NCBI GenBank assembly: GCA_030625465.1
Contig: DAOUQS010000079.1
Coordinates: forward strand, 1-8,164
Source: Amylibacter sp.
Lineage (GTDB): Bacteria > Pseudomonadota > Alphaproteobacteria > Rhodobacterales > Rhodobacteraceae
Length of the DNA stretch: 8,164 nt
Reading direction: 5' to 3'
Part shown: positions 1-7,128 of the stretch, piece after piece
How the letters are laid out: every line of letters starts with the position of its first letter
Numbering within the stretch: position 1 is the stretch's first letter
The notes under the pieces: generated by a model
The model's database searches: none
What the model saw: only the letters and a program-made list of their open reading frames with translations
What the model was told of the DNA's origin: nothing
Program-made: the position numbers and the translations under genes

Positions 1-1
1 G

Positions 2-1075
2 CAATCGGTCATCGCCCATGAAATCGGGCACATTACAGGCGGCCATATCACCCAGCGGGTCGCTAATATAGGTACCGCCAATGGTGCCGCCGGGCTGGGG
101 CTGATCCTGGGTATTCTTACAGCTGCCGCTGGCGGCGGTGAAGGTGCCGTCGGTGTTGCCGCCGCAGTGCAATCCTTGGGGCAACGCAATTATTTAGCCT
201 TTACGCGCGGACAGGAAAGTGCAGCCGATCAATCCGGCGTGCGTTACATGGCGCGCGCAGGCATTGATCCGTCTGCTTCTATTGATGTGCTGGAACTTTT
301 TCGCGGGCAAGAAGCGCTTAGCATCAGCCGGCAAGATGCCTATGCCATCACCCACCCTTTGAATTCGCAACGTATTTCCGATCTGGAAACCTATGTCGCC
401 GCCTACAGGGACCGACCGACCACCCAGGCCCCGAACGTGCATTACTGGTATGACAGGGCGCGGGCAAAATTTGACAGCTTCATTGGCAACCCGCAAGGCG
501 TGCTGCGCAAGCTGAAAAAATCGGACACTGGTGAGATTGCAACCCTGACCCGCGCCATCGCCTATCACCGGCTGCCCAACAAAAAGAAATCACTTTCCGA
601 GATTAACCGCCTGCTGTCCATGCGCCCCAATGATCCATATTACCAAGAGCTTTATGGCCAGATACTACTGGAAAACGGCAATGCTGCCAGTGCGGTGTCT
701 GCCTATAAAAAAGCCGTGCAATTAGCCCCGAAAGACCCCCAAATCCTTGCCGGACTGGGCCGCGCACAACTGGCTGACAAATCCGGATCTTCTGCAAAAG
801 TAGCACTTGCCACATTGAAGAAATCCTATTCCCGTGATCCCTATAACGGGCGTATGTTGCGAAACTTGGGGGTGGCTTATGCGAAAACAGGCAACCCGGG
901 CATGGCCTCGGTTACAACAGCCGAACGATATGCGCTTGCATCTAACTTTAAACAGGCCGAAATACATGCTAGACGTGCAATCAAGTTATTGCCCGAAGGA
1001 ACAACCGGGTGGCGCAAGGCGGCAGATATTCTGGCAATATCCGAGCGGCTTAATAAGCGCAAAAAGAAAAGGTAG
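2..1075 (+). CDS. M48 family zinc metalloprotease with TPR tail (BepA-like), 5'-truncated
   Basis: This is the C-terminal part of a periplasmic M48 metallopeptidase; the frame is open from base 2 and the N-terminus lies outside the window. The zinc motif HEIGH is visible at 17-31 (two His ligands and the catalytic Glu), and the third ligand is the Glu of ESAAD at 215-217, giving the HExxH...ExxAD arrangement of M48. Between them is a Gly/Ala-rich hydrophobic stretch (about 71-169), as in BepA/YfgC proteins. TPR-like helices follow (about 600-800), then a Lys/Arg-rich end. BepA-type proteins degrade or assist misfolded outer-membrane proteins; that role here is inferred from the family. The GTG at 167 is internal, because calling a start there would remove the HEIGH motif. 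The dsbA-like gene starts 3 bp after the stop, so the two are probably cotranscribed. Confidence 0.9.
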   Translation, partial: QSVIAHEIGHITGGHITQRVANIGTANGAAGLGLILGILTAAAGGGEGAVGVAAAVQSLGQRNYLAFTRGQESAADQSGVRYMARAGIDPSASIDVLELFRGQEALSISRQDAYAITHPLNSQRISDLETYVAAYRDRPTTQAPNVHYWYDRARAKFDSFIGNPQGVLRKLKKSDTGEIATLTRAIAYHRLPNKKKSLSEINRLLSMRPNDPYYQELYGQILLENGNAASAVSAYKKAVQLAPKDPQILAGLGRAQLADKSGSSAKVALATLKKSYSRDPYNGRMLRNLGVAYAKTGNPGMASVTTAERYALASNFKQAEIHARRAIKLLPEGTTGWRKAADILAISERLNKRKKKR

Positions 1076-1078
1076 ATT

Positions 1079-1837
1079 ATGTTGAAAACCATCAAAGCTG
1101 TTTTTGCAGCAACCCTTTTAAGTGTCGCAACACCTGCGATTGCACTTGATCTGAATGCGATGACCCCGCTGGAAAAAGAGCAATTCGGGCACCAGGTGCG
1201 CGCATACCTGCTGGAGAACCCCGAGGTTCTGGTCGAGGTTTTTAGCGCACTGGAACAACGCCAACAGGTTGCCGAATTACAAGAGGACGTGACCTTGCTG
1301 GCGGCATACATGGGTGAAATCCAGAATGATGGCTATTCATGGGTTGGCGGAAACCCGGATGGCGACATAACCTTGGTTGAATTTATTGATTACAAATGCG
1401 GGTATTGCCGCAAAGCACATAAAGAGGTCGCCAATCTGGTTAAAACAGATGGCAATATCAGATTTATCGTCAAAGAATACCCGATTCTAGGCGAGGATTC
1501 ATACAATCTGTCCCGCGCGGCCATTGCGACACTGCAAAGTCTGGGGCCTGATGCCTATAAAAAAATGTACGATCAGTTCATCAAACATAACGGGCCGGTC
1601 ACAGATAAAGCCATTAAGTTTCTTGCCGACAAGGTCGGTCTGGACGGGGATATCATTGTTGCACAGCTAAAACAGGCATCGGTTGACGAACAAATCAGAA
1701 AAACCCGCATGCTGGGTGAAAACCTGAACATTACCGGGACGCCTGCGTTCATTTTCAATGACCAGATCATCCGTGGATATATACCCGGCGACGCCATGGA
1801 ACAGATCGTGGCAGAGATGCGCAGCCAGGCACAATAG
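1079..1837 (+). CDS. DsbA family periplasmic thiol:disulfide oxidoreductase
   Basis: The product is a 252-aa secreted thioredoxin-fold protein. Residues 1-22 look like a Sec signal peptide (basic start, hydrophobic core, AIA cleavage site before Leu23). Residues 25-80 form a helical, charged N-terminal extension, as in ScsC-like DsbA proteins, where it can mediate oligomerisation. The thioredoxin domain begins near residue 96, with the redox motif Cys107-Gly-Tyr-Cys110 after EFIDYK and the cis-proline loop at Thr221-Pro222. Family members oxidise or isomerise disulfides in exported proteins; which of these this one does cannot be read from sequence. The ATG at 1079 has an AAAGG Shine-Dalgarno (1068-1072) 6 nt upstream, inside the end of the M48 gene, which supports translational coupling. 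CGYC differs from the CPHC of E. coli DsbA, so redox potential and partner may differ. Confidence 0.92.
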   Translation: MLKTIKAVFAATLLSVATPAIALDLNAMTPLEKEQFGHQVRAYLLENPEVLVEVFSALEQRQQVAELQEDVTLLAAYMGEIQNDGYSWVGGNPDGDITLVEFIDYKCGYCRKAHKEVANLVKTDGNIRFIVKEYPILGEDSYNLSRAAIATLQSLGPDAYKKMYDQFIKHNGPVTDKAIKFLADKVGLDGDIIVAQLKQASVDEQIRKTRMLGENLNITGTPAFIFNDQIIRGYIPGDAMEQIVAEMRSQAQ

Positions 1838-1866
1838 TAAAAAACGCCTGCGGATCACAACAATGC

Positions 1867-1895
1867 TTTAACCCTGCGTTAAGACATAGTATACA
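1867..1895 (+). promoter_or_regulatory. Candidate sigma70-like promoter for accBC
   Basis: TTTAAC (1867-1872, 3/6 match to TTGACA) and TATACA (1890-1895, 4/6 match to TATAAT) are separated by exactly 17 nt, about 40 nt before the accB ATG. A short inverted repeat, TTAAC-CCTGC-GTTAA (1868-1882), overlaps the -35 side. A second small hairpin, CCCG-TAT-CGGG (1906-1916), would lie in the leader. The boxes are weak and the call rests on spacing and position. Readthrough from the dsbA-like gene is an alternative, since no terminator is visible between them. Confidence 0.33.
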
Positions 1896-1927
1896 TTGGG
1901 GAATGCCCGTATCGGGTGATAACGGCT

Positions 1928-1931
1928 GAGG
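1928..1931 (+). promoter_or_regulatory. Ribosome binding site that fixes the accB start
   Basis: GAGG lies 5 nt before the ATG at 1937. An in-frame GTG at 1916 would add seven residues, but it sits inside the small CCCG/CGGG hairpin and has no clear Shine-Dalgarno. The Met-Thr-Lys-Lys start is therefore preferred. Confidence 0.65.
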
Positions 1932-1936
1932 CAAAT

Positions 1937-2428
1937 ATGACTAAAAAAGATCAAGATACCGATGTGAAATTCATTCAGTCACTGGCTGAATTACTCCGCG
2001 AGAATGACCTGACCGAATTGCAGGTCAAGCGTGATTACGGCGATGATAAAACCCTGAATGTACGGGTATCGCGCCAGACAGTTATTGCTGCGGCACCACA
2101 AGCAGTTGTAGCCGCACCTGCCATGGCTGCCGCCGCACCGGCAATTGCCGCTGCCACAAACGAAGCCCCCGCATCCGACGATCCGGCACAACATCCCGGT
2201 GCAGTCACATCGCCGATGGTTGGCACAGTTTATCTGTCCCCCGAACCCGATGCCGCACCCTTTATTACGGTCGGCGCCAGCATTACCGAAGGCCAAACGC
2301 TGTTGATCATTGAAGCCATGAAAACAATGAACCAGATACCGGCGCCAAAATCCGGCAAAATCACCCGCATACTGGTTGATGACGGAACACCGGTCGAGTT
2401 TGGCTCGCCACTTGTCATTATCGAATAA
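1937..2428 (+). CDS. accB: Biotin carboxyl carrier protein of acetyl-CoA carboxylase
   Basis: AccB (163 aa) carries the biotin that shuttles CO2 from biotin carboxylase (AccC) to the carboxyltransferase (AccAD), giving malonyl-CoA for fatty-acid synthesis in the cytoplasm. The N-terminal ~48 residues are a charged helical domain. Residues ~50-90 are an Ala/Pro-rich flexible linker. The C-terminal biotinyl domain (about 91-163) has the thumb-containing segment [19 protein letters not shown] and the attachment motif Glu126-Ala-Met-Lys129, where Lys129 (codon 2321-2323) is the biotinylated residue. The length is close to that of E. coli AccB. accC starts 26 bp downstream, the usual accBC operon order. 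The start chosen is the ATG at 1937, with GAGG upstream. Confidence 0.97.
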   Translation: MTKKDQDTDVKFIQSLAELLRENDLTELQVKRDYGDDKTLNVRVSRQTVIAAAPQAVVAAPAMAAAAPAIAAATNEAPASDDPAQHPGAVTSPMVGTVYLSPEPDAAPFITVGASITEGQTLLIIEAMKTMNQIPAPKSGKITRILVDDGTPVEFGSPLVIIE

Positions 2429-2454
2429 TCGCTCAATCTAAAGGAGCAGCCCCC

Positions 2455-3804
2455 ATGTTTTCCAAGGTCCTGATCGCGAACCGAGGCGAAATTGCCCTGC
2501 GCGTTATCCGCGCGTGCAAAGAGCTGGGCGTCAAAACAGTTGCAGTCCACTCGACCGCAGATACCGATGCCATGCATGTCCGCATGGCCGACGAAAGCGT
2601 TTGCATTGGCCCGCCCCCCGGCACCGACAGCTACCTTTCAATTCCCGCACTTATCTCTGCTTGTGAAATAACCGGGGCCGAAGCCATTCACCCCGGCTAT
2701 GGTTTTTTGTCGGAAAACGCGGAATTTGTACAAATCGTTGAAGAACACGGCCTGAAATTTATCGGCCCAAGTGCAGCACATATCCGCATGATGGGTGATA
2801 AAATAACCGCGAAAAAGACCATGATCGACCTTGGCGTACCATGTGTACCGGGGTCTGACGGCGGTGTTGCCAACCTTGAAGAAGCCCATAAAATAGCCGA
2901 TGCAATGGGTTTTCCCGTCATCATAAAAGCCACAGCAGGTGGCGGCGGGCGCGGTATGAAAGTCGCCAATACCAAAGATGATCTGGCCGAAGCGTTTGGC
3001 ACGGCCCGCTCTGAAGCCAAGTCCGTATTTGGAAATGCCGAGGTCTATATTGAAAAATACCTGACATTACCGCGCCATATCGAAGTGCAGGTCTTTGGCG
3101 ATGGTCGTGGGCGCGCGGTGCATCTGGGCGAGCGTGATTGTTCACTACAACGCCGCCACCAGAAAGTTTTCGAAGAAGCCCCCGGGCCTTGTATCACACC
3201 GGAAATCCGTGCGGAAATCGGCAAAACATGTTCAGATGCCATCGCGGCCATCGGATATGAAGGTGCGGGTACCATCGAGTTCTTGTTTGAACGGGACGAA
3301 TTCTTTTTCATCGAAATGAACACGCGCCTGCAAGTAGAGCATCCGGTCACCGAAGCTATCTTCGGTGTTGATCTGGTCAAGCAACAATTGCGTGTGGCCG
3401 CCGGCGAAGAGATGACCCTGAAACAGGAAGATCTGTCGATCAAGGGTCATGCCATCGAAGTGCGGATTTGCGCTGAAAAGCTACCGAATTTCACGCCCTG
3501 CCCGGGCAAAATAACGACCTACCACGCCCCCGGCGGCTTGGGTGTTCGTATGGATTCCGCGCTTTACGACGGTTATTCAATCCCGCCCTATTACGATAGT
3601 CTGATCGGCAAATTAATCGTAACCGGCCGCGACCGTGAAGGTGCATTGGCCCGTTTGAAACGCGCATTGGAAGAACTGATCATTGATGGTGTGGACACCA
3701 CAACCCCGCTGTTTCATGCGCTGTTGCAAGAGGATGCGATCCTTAAAGGCGATTATGATATCCATTGGCTTGAAAAGTGGTTGAAAGACCGGACTTTCGA
3801 ATAA
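2455..3804 (+). CDS. accC: Biotin carboxylase subunit of acetyl-CoA carboxylase
   Basis: AccC (449 aa, the family length) uses ATP and bicarbonate to carboxylate biotin on AccB. The N-terminal biotin carboxylase fold starts with the family signature [17 protein letters not shown]. The ATP-grasp region includes Lys116, Lys158 and the Gly-rich loop GGGGRGMK (162-169). [15 protein letters not shown] (229-243) holds Lys237, matching E. coli Lys238. [14 protein letters not shown] (287-300) carries the metal ligands Glu287/Asn289, plus Arg291 and Glu295, equivalent to E. coli Arg292/Glu296. The C-terminal domain is complete through the [10 protein letters not shown] motif. No key residue is missing. 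The ATG at 2455 has AGGAG at 2442-2446, 8 nt upstream. It most likely shares a transcript with accB and perhaps aat. The absence of a fused biotinyl domain argues against a propionyl- or methylcrotonyl-CoA carboxylase alpha subunit. Confidence 0.98.
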   Translation: MFSKVLIANRGEIALRVIRACKELGVKTVAVHSTADTDAMHVRMADESVCIGPPPGTDSYLSIPALISACEITGAEAIHPGYGFLSENAEFVQIVEEHGLKFIGPSAAHIRMMGDKITAKKTMIDLGVPCVPGSDGGVANLEEAHKIADAMGFPVIIKATAGGGGRGMKVANTKDDLAEAFGTARSEAKSVFGNAEVYIEKYLTLPRHIEVQVFGDGRGRAVHLGERDCSLQRRHQKVFEEAPGPCITPEIRAEIGKTCSDAIAAIGYEGAGTIEFLFERDEFFFIEMNTRLQVEHPVTEAIFGVDLVKQQLRVAAGEEMTLKQEDLSIKGHAIEVRICAEKLPNFTPCPGKITTYHAPGGLGVRMDSALYDGYSIPPYYDSLIGKLIVTGRDREGALARLKRALEELIIDGVDTTTPLFHALLQEDAILKGDYDIHWLEKWLKDRTFE

Positions 3805-3816
3805 AGGCCGCAAAAG

Positions 3817-4470
3817 GTGGCCGCCAAACAACACAATAAAATCACCCCGCAACTACTGCTGCGTGCTTATGCATCCGGTGTTTTCCCGATGTCTGACAGT
3901 ATCGACGACCCCGAGATATACTGGGTTGACCCGCAATTGCGCGGTGTTTTTCCCTTGGACAATTTTCACGTATCGCGCAGGTTGGTGCGCCGTATCAAAA
4001 GACAAGAATACACCGTGACGGTAGACCAGTGTTTCAGTGTGGTGGTTACGGCTTGCGCCAATCGCGCGGAAACCTGGATCAATGCAGAGATTTTTGATCT
4101 TTACGGGCAGCTTCACGATCTGGGATACGCCCATTCGATCGAGGTTATGGACGGCACAACACTGGTCGGCGGCGTATATGGTGTGGCCCTGAACGGTGCT
4201 TTCTTTGGCGAAAGCATGTTTTCCTTACGGACGGATACGTCAAAAATTGCCCTGACTTATCTTGTGGCGCGGCTAAAACATGGGGGCTTCACTTTGTTTG
4301 ACACCCAGTTCCAAACCCAGCATTTGCAAAGCCTGGGGGCCAGCGAAATTTCGCGGTCTGACTACCAGCAACAACTGGAAAAAGCATTAAACACAACGGC
4401 GGATTTCTCCAGGTTGGCAGTAACGGCTCAGCCGTCAGAGATTTTGCATCTTAGCAACCACACGTCATAG
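3817..4470 (+). CDS. aat: Leucyl/phenylalanyl-tRNA-protein transferase
   Basis: Aat moves Leu or Phe from aminoacyl-tRNA onto proteins with N-terminal Lys or Arg, making N-degrons that ClpS delivers to ClpA-ClpP. The 217-aa protein shows the family blocks in order: LLLRAYASGVFPM (13-25), YWVDPQLRGVFPL (35-47), ETWI (85-88), LGYAHSIEV (102-110), LVGGVYGVALNGAFFGESMFS (116-136) and FDTQFQTQHLQSLGA (161-175). Glu132 in GESMF and Asp162/Gln164 in DTQ match the residues implicated in E. coli catalysis (Glu156, Asp186, Gln188). The start is a GTG at 3817, 12 bp after the accC stop, with a weak AAAGG at 3803-3807. No better start precedes the conserved LLLRAY block. Its last 43 bp overlap the 3' end of the convergent DUF2155 gene. 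Confidence 0.95.
   Translation: MAAKQHNKITPQLLLRAYASGVFPMSDSIDDPEIYWVDPQLRGVFPLDNFHVSRRLVRRIKRQEYTVTVDQCFSVVVTACANRAETWINAEIFDLYGQLHDLGYAHSIEVMDGTTLVGGVYGVALNGAFFGESMFSLRTDTSKIALTYLVARLKHGGFTLFDTQFQTQHLQSLGASEISRSDYQQQLEKALNTTADFSRLAVTAQPSEILHLSNHTS
4423..4435. repeat. 13-nt palindrome in the aat/DUF2155 overlap
   Basis: ACGGCT-C-AGCCGT is a perfect 6-bp inverted repeat around a single base. It covers the DUF2155 stop codon (minus strand, 4428-4430) and lies inside the aat coding sequence. On the plus strand it is followed after a few bases by ATTTT, a poor terminator tail. Only 4 to 5 bp could form a real stem. It might slow convergent polymerases or stop one transcript, but it may also be chance. 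Confidence 0.35.
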
Positions 4471-4805
4471 CGCGGATGGTCAAGTGCGGATAATGCAGGG
4501 CTTGACGCAATCATCCACGCATCAAATCTGGGCTGCTCTTCCCGTATATCCATGATCCTCAGCAAAGCATATGCATCGCTATTCGGGTTTTCTTTGGGGT
4601 AACGGCAGTCATTCACCGTAATCGTCAAACGCTCATACGTTTGTGTCTGGCCAATAGGAATGGTTAAGTCCCGAACCTCACCGGTAAGGGTATCAAGCGT
4701 GCGTAATTCTGCGGCAATTCCGTTTTCGGTTTCAACCTGATTTTGCGCCGCGACCGGCACAACCATGCACAGTCCGGTAGCAAAAACAATCAGCGCGCGT
4801 ATCAT
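4428..4805 (-). CDS. Secreted DUF2155 domain protein
   Basis: This is a 125-aa exported protein of unknown function. Residues 1-20 look like a signal peptide (MIRALIVFATGLCMVVPVAA, cleavage before Gln21). The rest matches the DUF2155 pattern: LRTLDTLTGEVRDLTIPIGQ, then a Cys in VNDCRYP, and the conserved tail WMIASSPALSALDHPRYDVW ending in RCK. The mature part has two cysteines, Cys67 and Cys120, at the conserved positions and likely to form a disulfide in the periplasm. It starts with ATGA overlapping the mlaD stop, so it is translationally coupled to mlaD. Its 3' end overlaps aat tail to tail by 43 bp. In alphaproteobacteria this family is typically near aat and acc genes (remembered, not checked). 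The family call is fairly secure; no role can be given. Confidence 0.88.
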   Translation of the reverse strand: MIRALIVFATGLCMVVPVAAQNQVETENGIAAELRTLDTLTGEVRDLTIPIGQTQTYERLTITVNDCRYPKENPNSDAYALLRIMDIREEQPRFDAWMIASSPALSALDHPRYDVWLLRCKISDG

Positions 4806-5245
4806 TCGTTCCCTGACACGAACTTCATAAGCAAAGTTATGAAACTTACACTGCCTTGGGTGTCTTCAATCTCGCCGCCATTTTCAACGGGAAATTCGGA
4901 TGCTCCGGGAATAATCTCAATGAAATTTCCACCCAGCAAACCTTCGGATGTGACTGCGATGGCACTATCATCCGGAATTTCGACATTATCGCGGATTTCC
5001 ACATCAAGCTCTGCACGAAAAGTTGTCGGGCTTAATTCCATACCGGTAACAGAGCCAATTTTGACACCTGCCATACGCACATCGGTTCCAAGCGTAATGC
5101 CTTCCGCACTGCGGAAACTGGCGGAAACCGTATAGGTATCTTTTGGTGCTGAAATACCGATTGTGTTGGAAGCGTAGTATAAAAAGCCACCGGCAGCGAC
5201 GACAACTAAAGCCCCGACAGCTGTTTCTAGAGGGTTACTTTTCAT
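4802..5245 (-). CDS. mlaD: MlaD-family (MCE domain) lipid-transport protein
   Basis: This 147-aa protein has one N-terminal membrane anchor (about residues 7-26, ETAVGALVVVAAGGFLYYA) and a single periplasmic MCE domain (about 38-117), with the signatures SAEGITLGTDVRMAGVKIG and SEGLLGGNFIEIIPG. MlaD is the substrate-binding ring of the MlaFEDB ABC transporter, which moves phospholipids between the inner and outer membranes. The protein is shorter than E. coli MlaD (183 aa), mainly at the C-terminus. No mlaE or mlaF is adjacent, so it would have to partner with transporter subunits encoded elsewhere. It starts 12 bp after the NDUFA12-family gene, with an AGGG made by that gene's stop region, and overlaps the DUF2155 start by 4 bp. 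The family is firm; identity as the true MlaD rather than another single-MCE protein is inferred. Confidence 0.88.
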   Translation of the reverse strand: MKSNPLETAVGALVVVAAGGFLYYASNTIGISAPKDTYTVSASFRSAEGITLGTDVRMAGVKIGSVTGMELSPTTFRAELDVEIRDNVEIPDDSAIAVTSEGLLGGNFIEIIPGASEFPVENGGEIEDTQGSVSFITLLMKFVSGNE

Positions 5246-5257
5246 CTGTATTACGCC

Positions 5258-5632
5258 CTATTTTGGCTGCCATGCTTCATAATCGCTTCGGTCCGCTGGT
5301 TTTGCAGCACGGATACTGCCTGCAGGGGCATAGGCCATTTCGGTTCCCGTCAGGTTTTCCTGATGTGGTTGTTCCCAAGACTTATGCGTCAGCGGTTTCT
5401 GGTCTGGCGTTTCTTTGAACGTGTGGTGCAACCAGCCATGCCAGTCTGCCGAAATGCGGCTGGCTTCGACATCACCATTGAATATCACCCACCTGCGTTT
5501 AGCGTCACGCGTTTCATAAAACACATTGCCCTGTGCATCTTCACCAACACGCACACCTTTACGCCATGTATAGAATTGCGTGTTAATTGTCTGGCCATGC
5601 CACCAAGTGAAAATTCGTTTAATGAAGTTCAT
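5258..5632 (-). CDS. NDUFA12-family NADH:ubiquinone oxidoreductase accessory subunit
   Basis: The 124-aa product is the bacterial counterpart of the mitochondrial complex I 17.2-kDa subunit (NDUFA12/B17.2). The defining blocks are present: FYTWRKGVRVGEDAQGN (20-36), FYETRD (38-43) and RRWVIFNGDVEASRISADWH (46-65) followed by GWLHH (66-70). The C-terminal half is proline- and charge-rich and ends ADRSDYEAWQPK, similar to homologues. The family member binds the peripheral arm of complex I, near the hydrophilic modules, in alphaproteobacteria and mitochondria. The gene stands outside any nuo operon here. It begins 62 bp after clpX with a modest AAGG site 7 nt before the ATG, and leads a tight cluster with mlaD and the DUF2155 gene. 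Confidence 0.93.
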   Translation of the reverse strand: MNFIKRIFTWWHGQTINTQFYTWRKGVRVGEDAQGNVFYETRDAKRRWVIFNGDVEASRISADWHGWLHHTFKETPDQKPLTHKSWEQPHQENLTGTEMAYAPAGSIRAAKPADRSDYEAWQPK

Positions 5633-5694
5633 AATCCAGCCTTAATCGTTGCTAAGAACTCTATGCCCAATTTTACGTGAAACGTCCAGTCAGA
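5633..5694 (-). other. Short clpX to NDUFA12-gene spacer without a clear terminator
   Basis: The 62 bp after clpX contain a 4-bp ACGT-TTC-ACGT hairpin but no stem followed by a T-run. No convincing promoter is visible either; only poor -35/-10 matches can be found. Readthrough from clpX into the downstream trio is therefore possible. Confidence 0.4.
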
Positions 5695-6966
5695 TTAAGA
5701 CGCCGAGGCACTTTCATCCGCAACAGCTGCATCACCGTATACAATCAACGGCTCGCCTTCGTTGCGCGCGGCCTCTTCATTGACCACAACCTCTGTGACA
5801 TTTTCCAGACTTGGCAGTTCAAACATCGTATTCAGCAAAATATCTTCCAGAATAGAACGCAAACCACGCGCACCGGTTTTGCGTTTAATCGCGCGTTTGG
5901 CAATCGCGCGCAGCGCATCATCGGTGAATGTCAGTTTGGCATCTTCAAGTTCAAACAAAAGCTGGTATTGCTTCACAAGTGCATTTTTAGGTTGCGACAG
6001 GATCGTTACAAGCGCGTCTTCATCCAGATCGGTTAGCGTTGCGATCACCGGCAAACGTCCGACAAATTCAGGGATCAAACCGAATTTCAACAGATCTTCC
6101 GGCTCAAGATCCTGGAACACCTCGCCGACAGAGCGGCTTTCTTCATCTTTGACATCCGCGCCAAAACCTATAGCAGAGCCTTTGCCGCGTTGTGATATAA
6201 TCCGGTCAAGACCCGCAAATGCACCACCGCAGATAAACAGGATATTTGTGGTATCCACCTGCAAAAATTCCTGTTGCGGATGTTTGCGCCCGCCTTGCGG
6301 GGGAACAGATGCAACCGTCCCTTCCATAATTTTCAACAAGGCCTGCTGCACACCCTCGCCCGATACATCACGGGTAATCGAAGGGTTGTCAGATTTGCGG
6401 GTGATCTTGTCGACCTCGTCAATATAGACGATGCCGCGCTGCGCACGTTCCACATTATATTCAGATGCTTGCAGCAGCTTCAGGATGATGTTTTCGACAT
6501 CCTCACCAACATAACCCGCTTCGGTCAATGTGGTCGCGTCAGCCATTGTAAACGGCACATCCAGAATGCGCGCAAGGGTTTGCGCCAGCAGTGTTTTACC
6601 GCAACCGGTCGGGCCGATCAGCATGATGTTGGATTTCGCCAGTTCAACTTCGCTGTTGTTTTCAGAATGGTTCAGGCGCTTGTAGTGATTGTGCACAGCA
6701 ACCGATAAAACCTTCTTCGCAACGGTTTGCCCGATAACGTAATCGTCCAGAACCTGGCATATTTCCGCTGGTGCAGGTACACCGTCAGAAGTTTTCAGGG
6801 TCGTTGACTTAGCTTCTTCACGGATAATATCCATGCAAAGCTCGACACATTCATCACAGATAAACACTGTCGGGCCCGCAATCAACTTGCGGACTTCGTG
6901 TTGGCTTTTGCCGCAAAATGAACAGTAAAGCGTGTTTTTTGACTCGCTGTTATCTGAATCTGCCAT
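5695..6966 (-). CDS. clpX: ATP-dependent Clp protease ATP-binding subunit ClpX
   Basis: ClpX (423 aa, normal length) is the AAA+ unfoldase that feeds tagged proteins into ClpP in the cytoplasm. The N-terminal zinc-binding domain has Cys15-x2-Cys18 and Cys37-x2-Cys40. The AAA+ core shows Walker A GPTGCGKT (118-125), pore loop GYVG (151-154), Walker [10 protein letters not shown] (179-187), the RKH loop (227-229), the ClpP-docking IGF loop (266-268), the arginine finger Arg304 in VGRLP and sensor-2 GARGLR (365-370). All key residues are present. The start ATG at 6966 has GGAG at 6973-6976 on the minus strand, 6 nt upstream. It follows clpP on the same strand after 162 bp, a wide gap with its own promoter candidate. 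The last ~15 residues are an acidic/Ala/Ser tail, which varies in the family. Confidence 0.98.
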   Translation of the reverse strand: MADSDNSESKNTLYCSFCGKSQHEVRKLIAGPTVFICDECVELCMDIIREEAKSTTLKTSDGVPAPAEICQVLDDYVIGQTVAKKVLSVAVHNHYKRLNHSENNSEVELAKSNIMLIGPTGCGKTLLAQTLARILDVPFTMADATTLTEAGYVGEDVENIILKLLQASEYNVERAQRGIVYIDEVDKITRKSDNPSITRDVSGEGVQQALLKIMEGTVASVPPQGGRKHPQQEFLQVDTTNILFICGGAFAGLDRIISQRGKGSAIGFGADVKDEESRSVGEVFQDLEPEDLLKFGLIPEFVGRLPVIATLTDLDEDALVTILSQPKNALVKQYQLLFELEDAKLTFTDDALRAIAKRAIKRKTGARGLRSILEDILLNTMFELPSLENVTEVVVNEEAARNEGEPLIVYGDAAVADESASAS

Positions 6967-7031
6967 AATTTACTCCGCCTGTGCTCGTTGTTTGGGCCTT
7001 TAAAGTGCTTTGTTAGCCCTATATTTCGTCT

Positions 7032-7060
7032 ATAATATGGCAGTTTTTTACGCTACACAA
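7032..7060 (-). promoter_or_regulatory. Candidate sigma70-like promoter for clpX
   Basis: On the minus strand TTGTGT (7060-7055, 3/6 to TTGACA) is followed after exactly 17 nt by TATTAT (7037-7032, 5/6 to TATAAT). It sits in the 162-bp clpP-clpX gap, about 65 nt before the clpX ATG. This AT-rich patch stands out from its surroundings. No T-tailed terminator is visible after clpP, so clpX may be made both from this promoter and by readthrough. Confidence 0.42.
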
Positions 7061-7128
7061 TGCTCTTAATTTATGTCCCAATATAGTTAAGACATCCTGA
7101 AAATCAGCAGTGACCCGACGTGCGGGGA

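Noticed and set aside
1916..1936. Seven-residue longer AccB starting at GTG 1916
   Set aside because: The GTG lies in a small hairpin without a Shine-Dalgarno, while ATG 1937 has GAGG 5 nt upstream and gives the normal AccB start.
2084..2200. GCC/GCA-rich stretch in accB as a nucleotide repeat or slippage site
   Set aside because: It encodes the ordinary Ala/Pro linker of AccB, has no regular repeat unit, and the frame continues intact into the biotinyl domain.
4743..5680. Plus-strand open frames across mlaD and the NDUFA12-family gene
   Set aside because: The minus-strand products match known families along their whole length, and the plus-strand translations look random.
5677..6708. Long plus-strand open frames across clpX (such as 5762-6427)
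   Set aside because: They are antisense to a fully conserved clpX and have no protein-family character; codon bias of clpX keeps these frames open.
7114..7126. CCCG-ACGTG-CGGG hairpin just after clpP as a terminator
   Set aside because: The stem is only 4 bp and there is no T-run on the minus strand.
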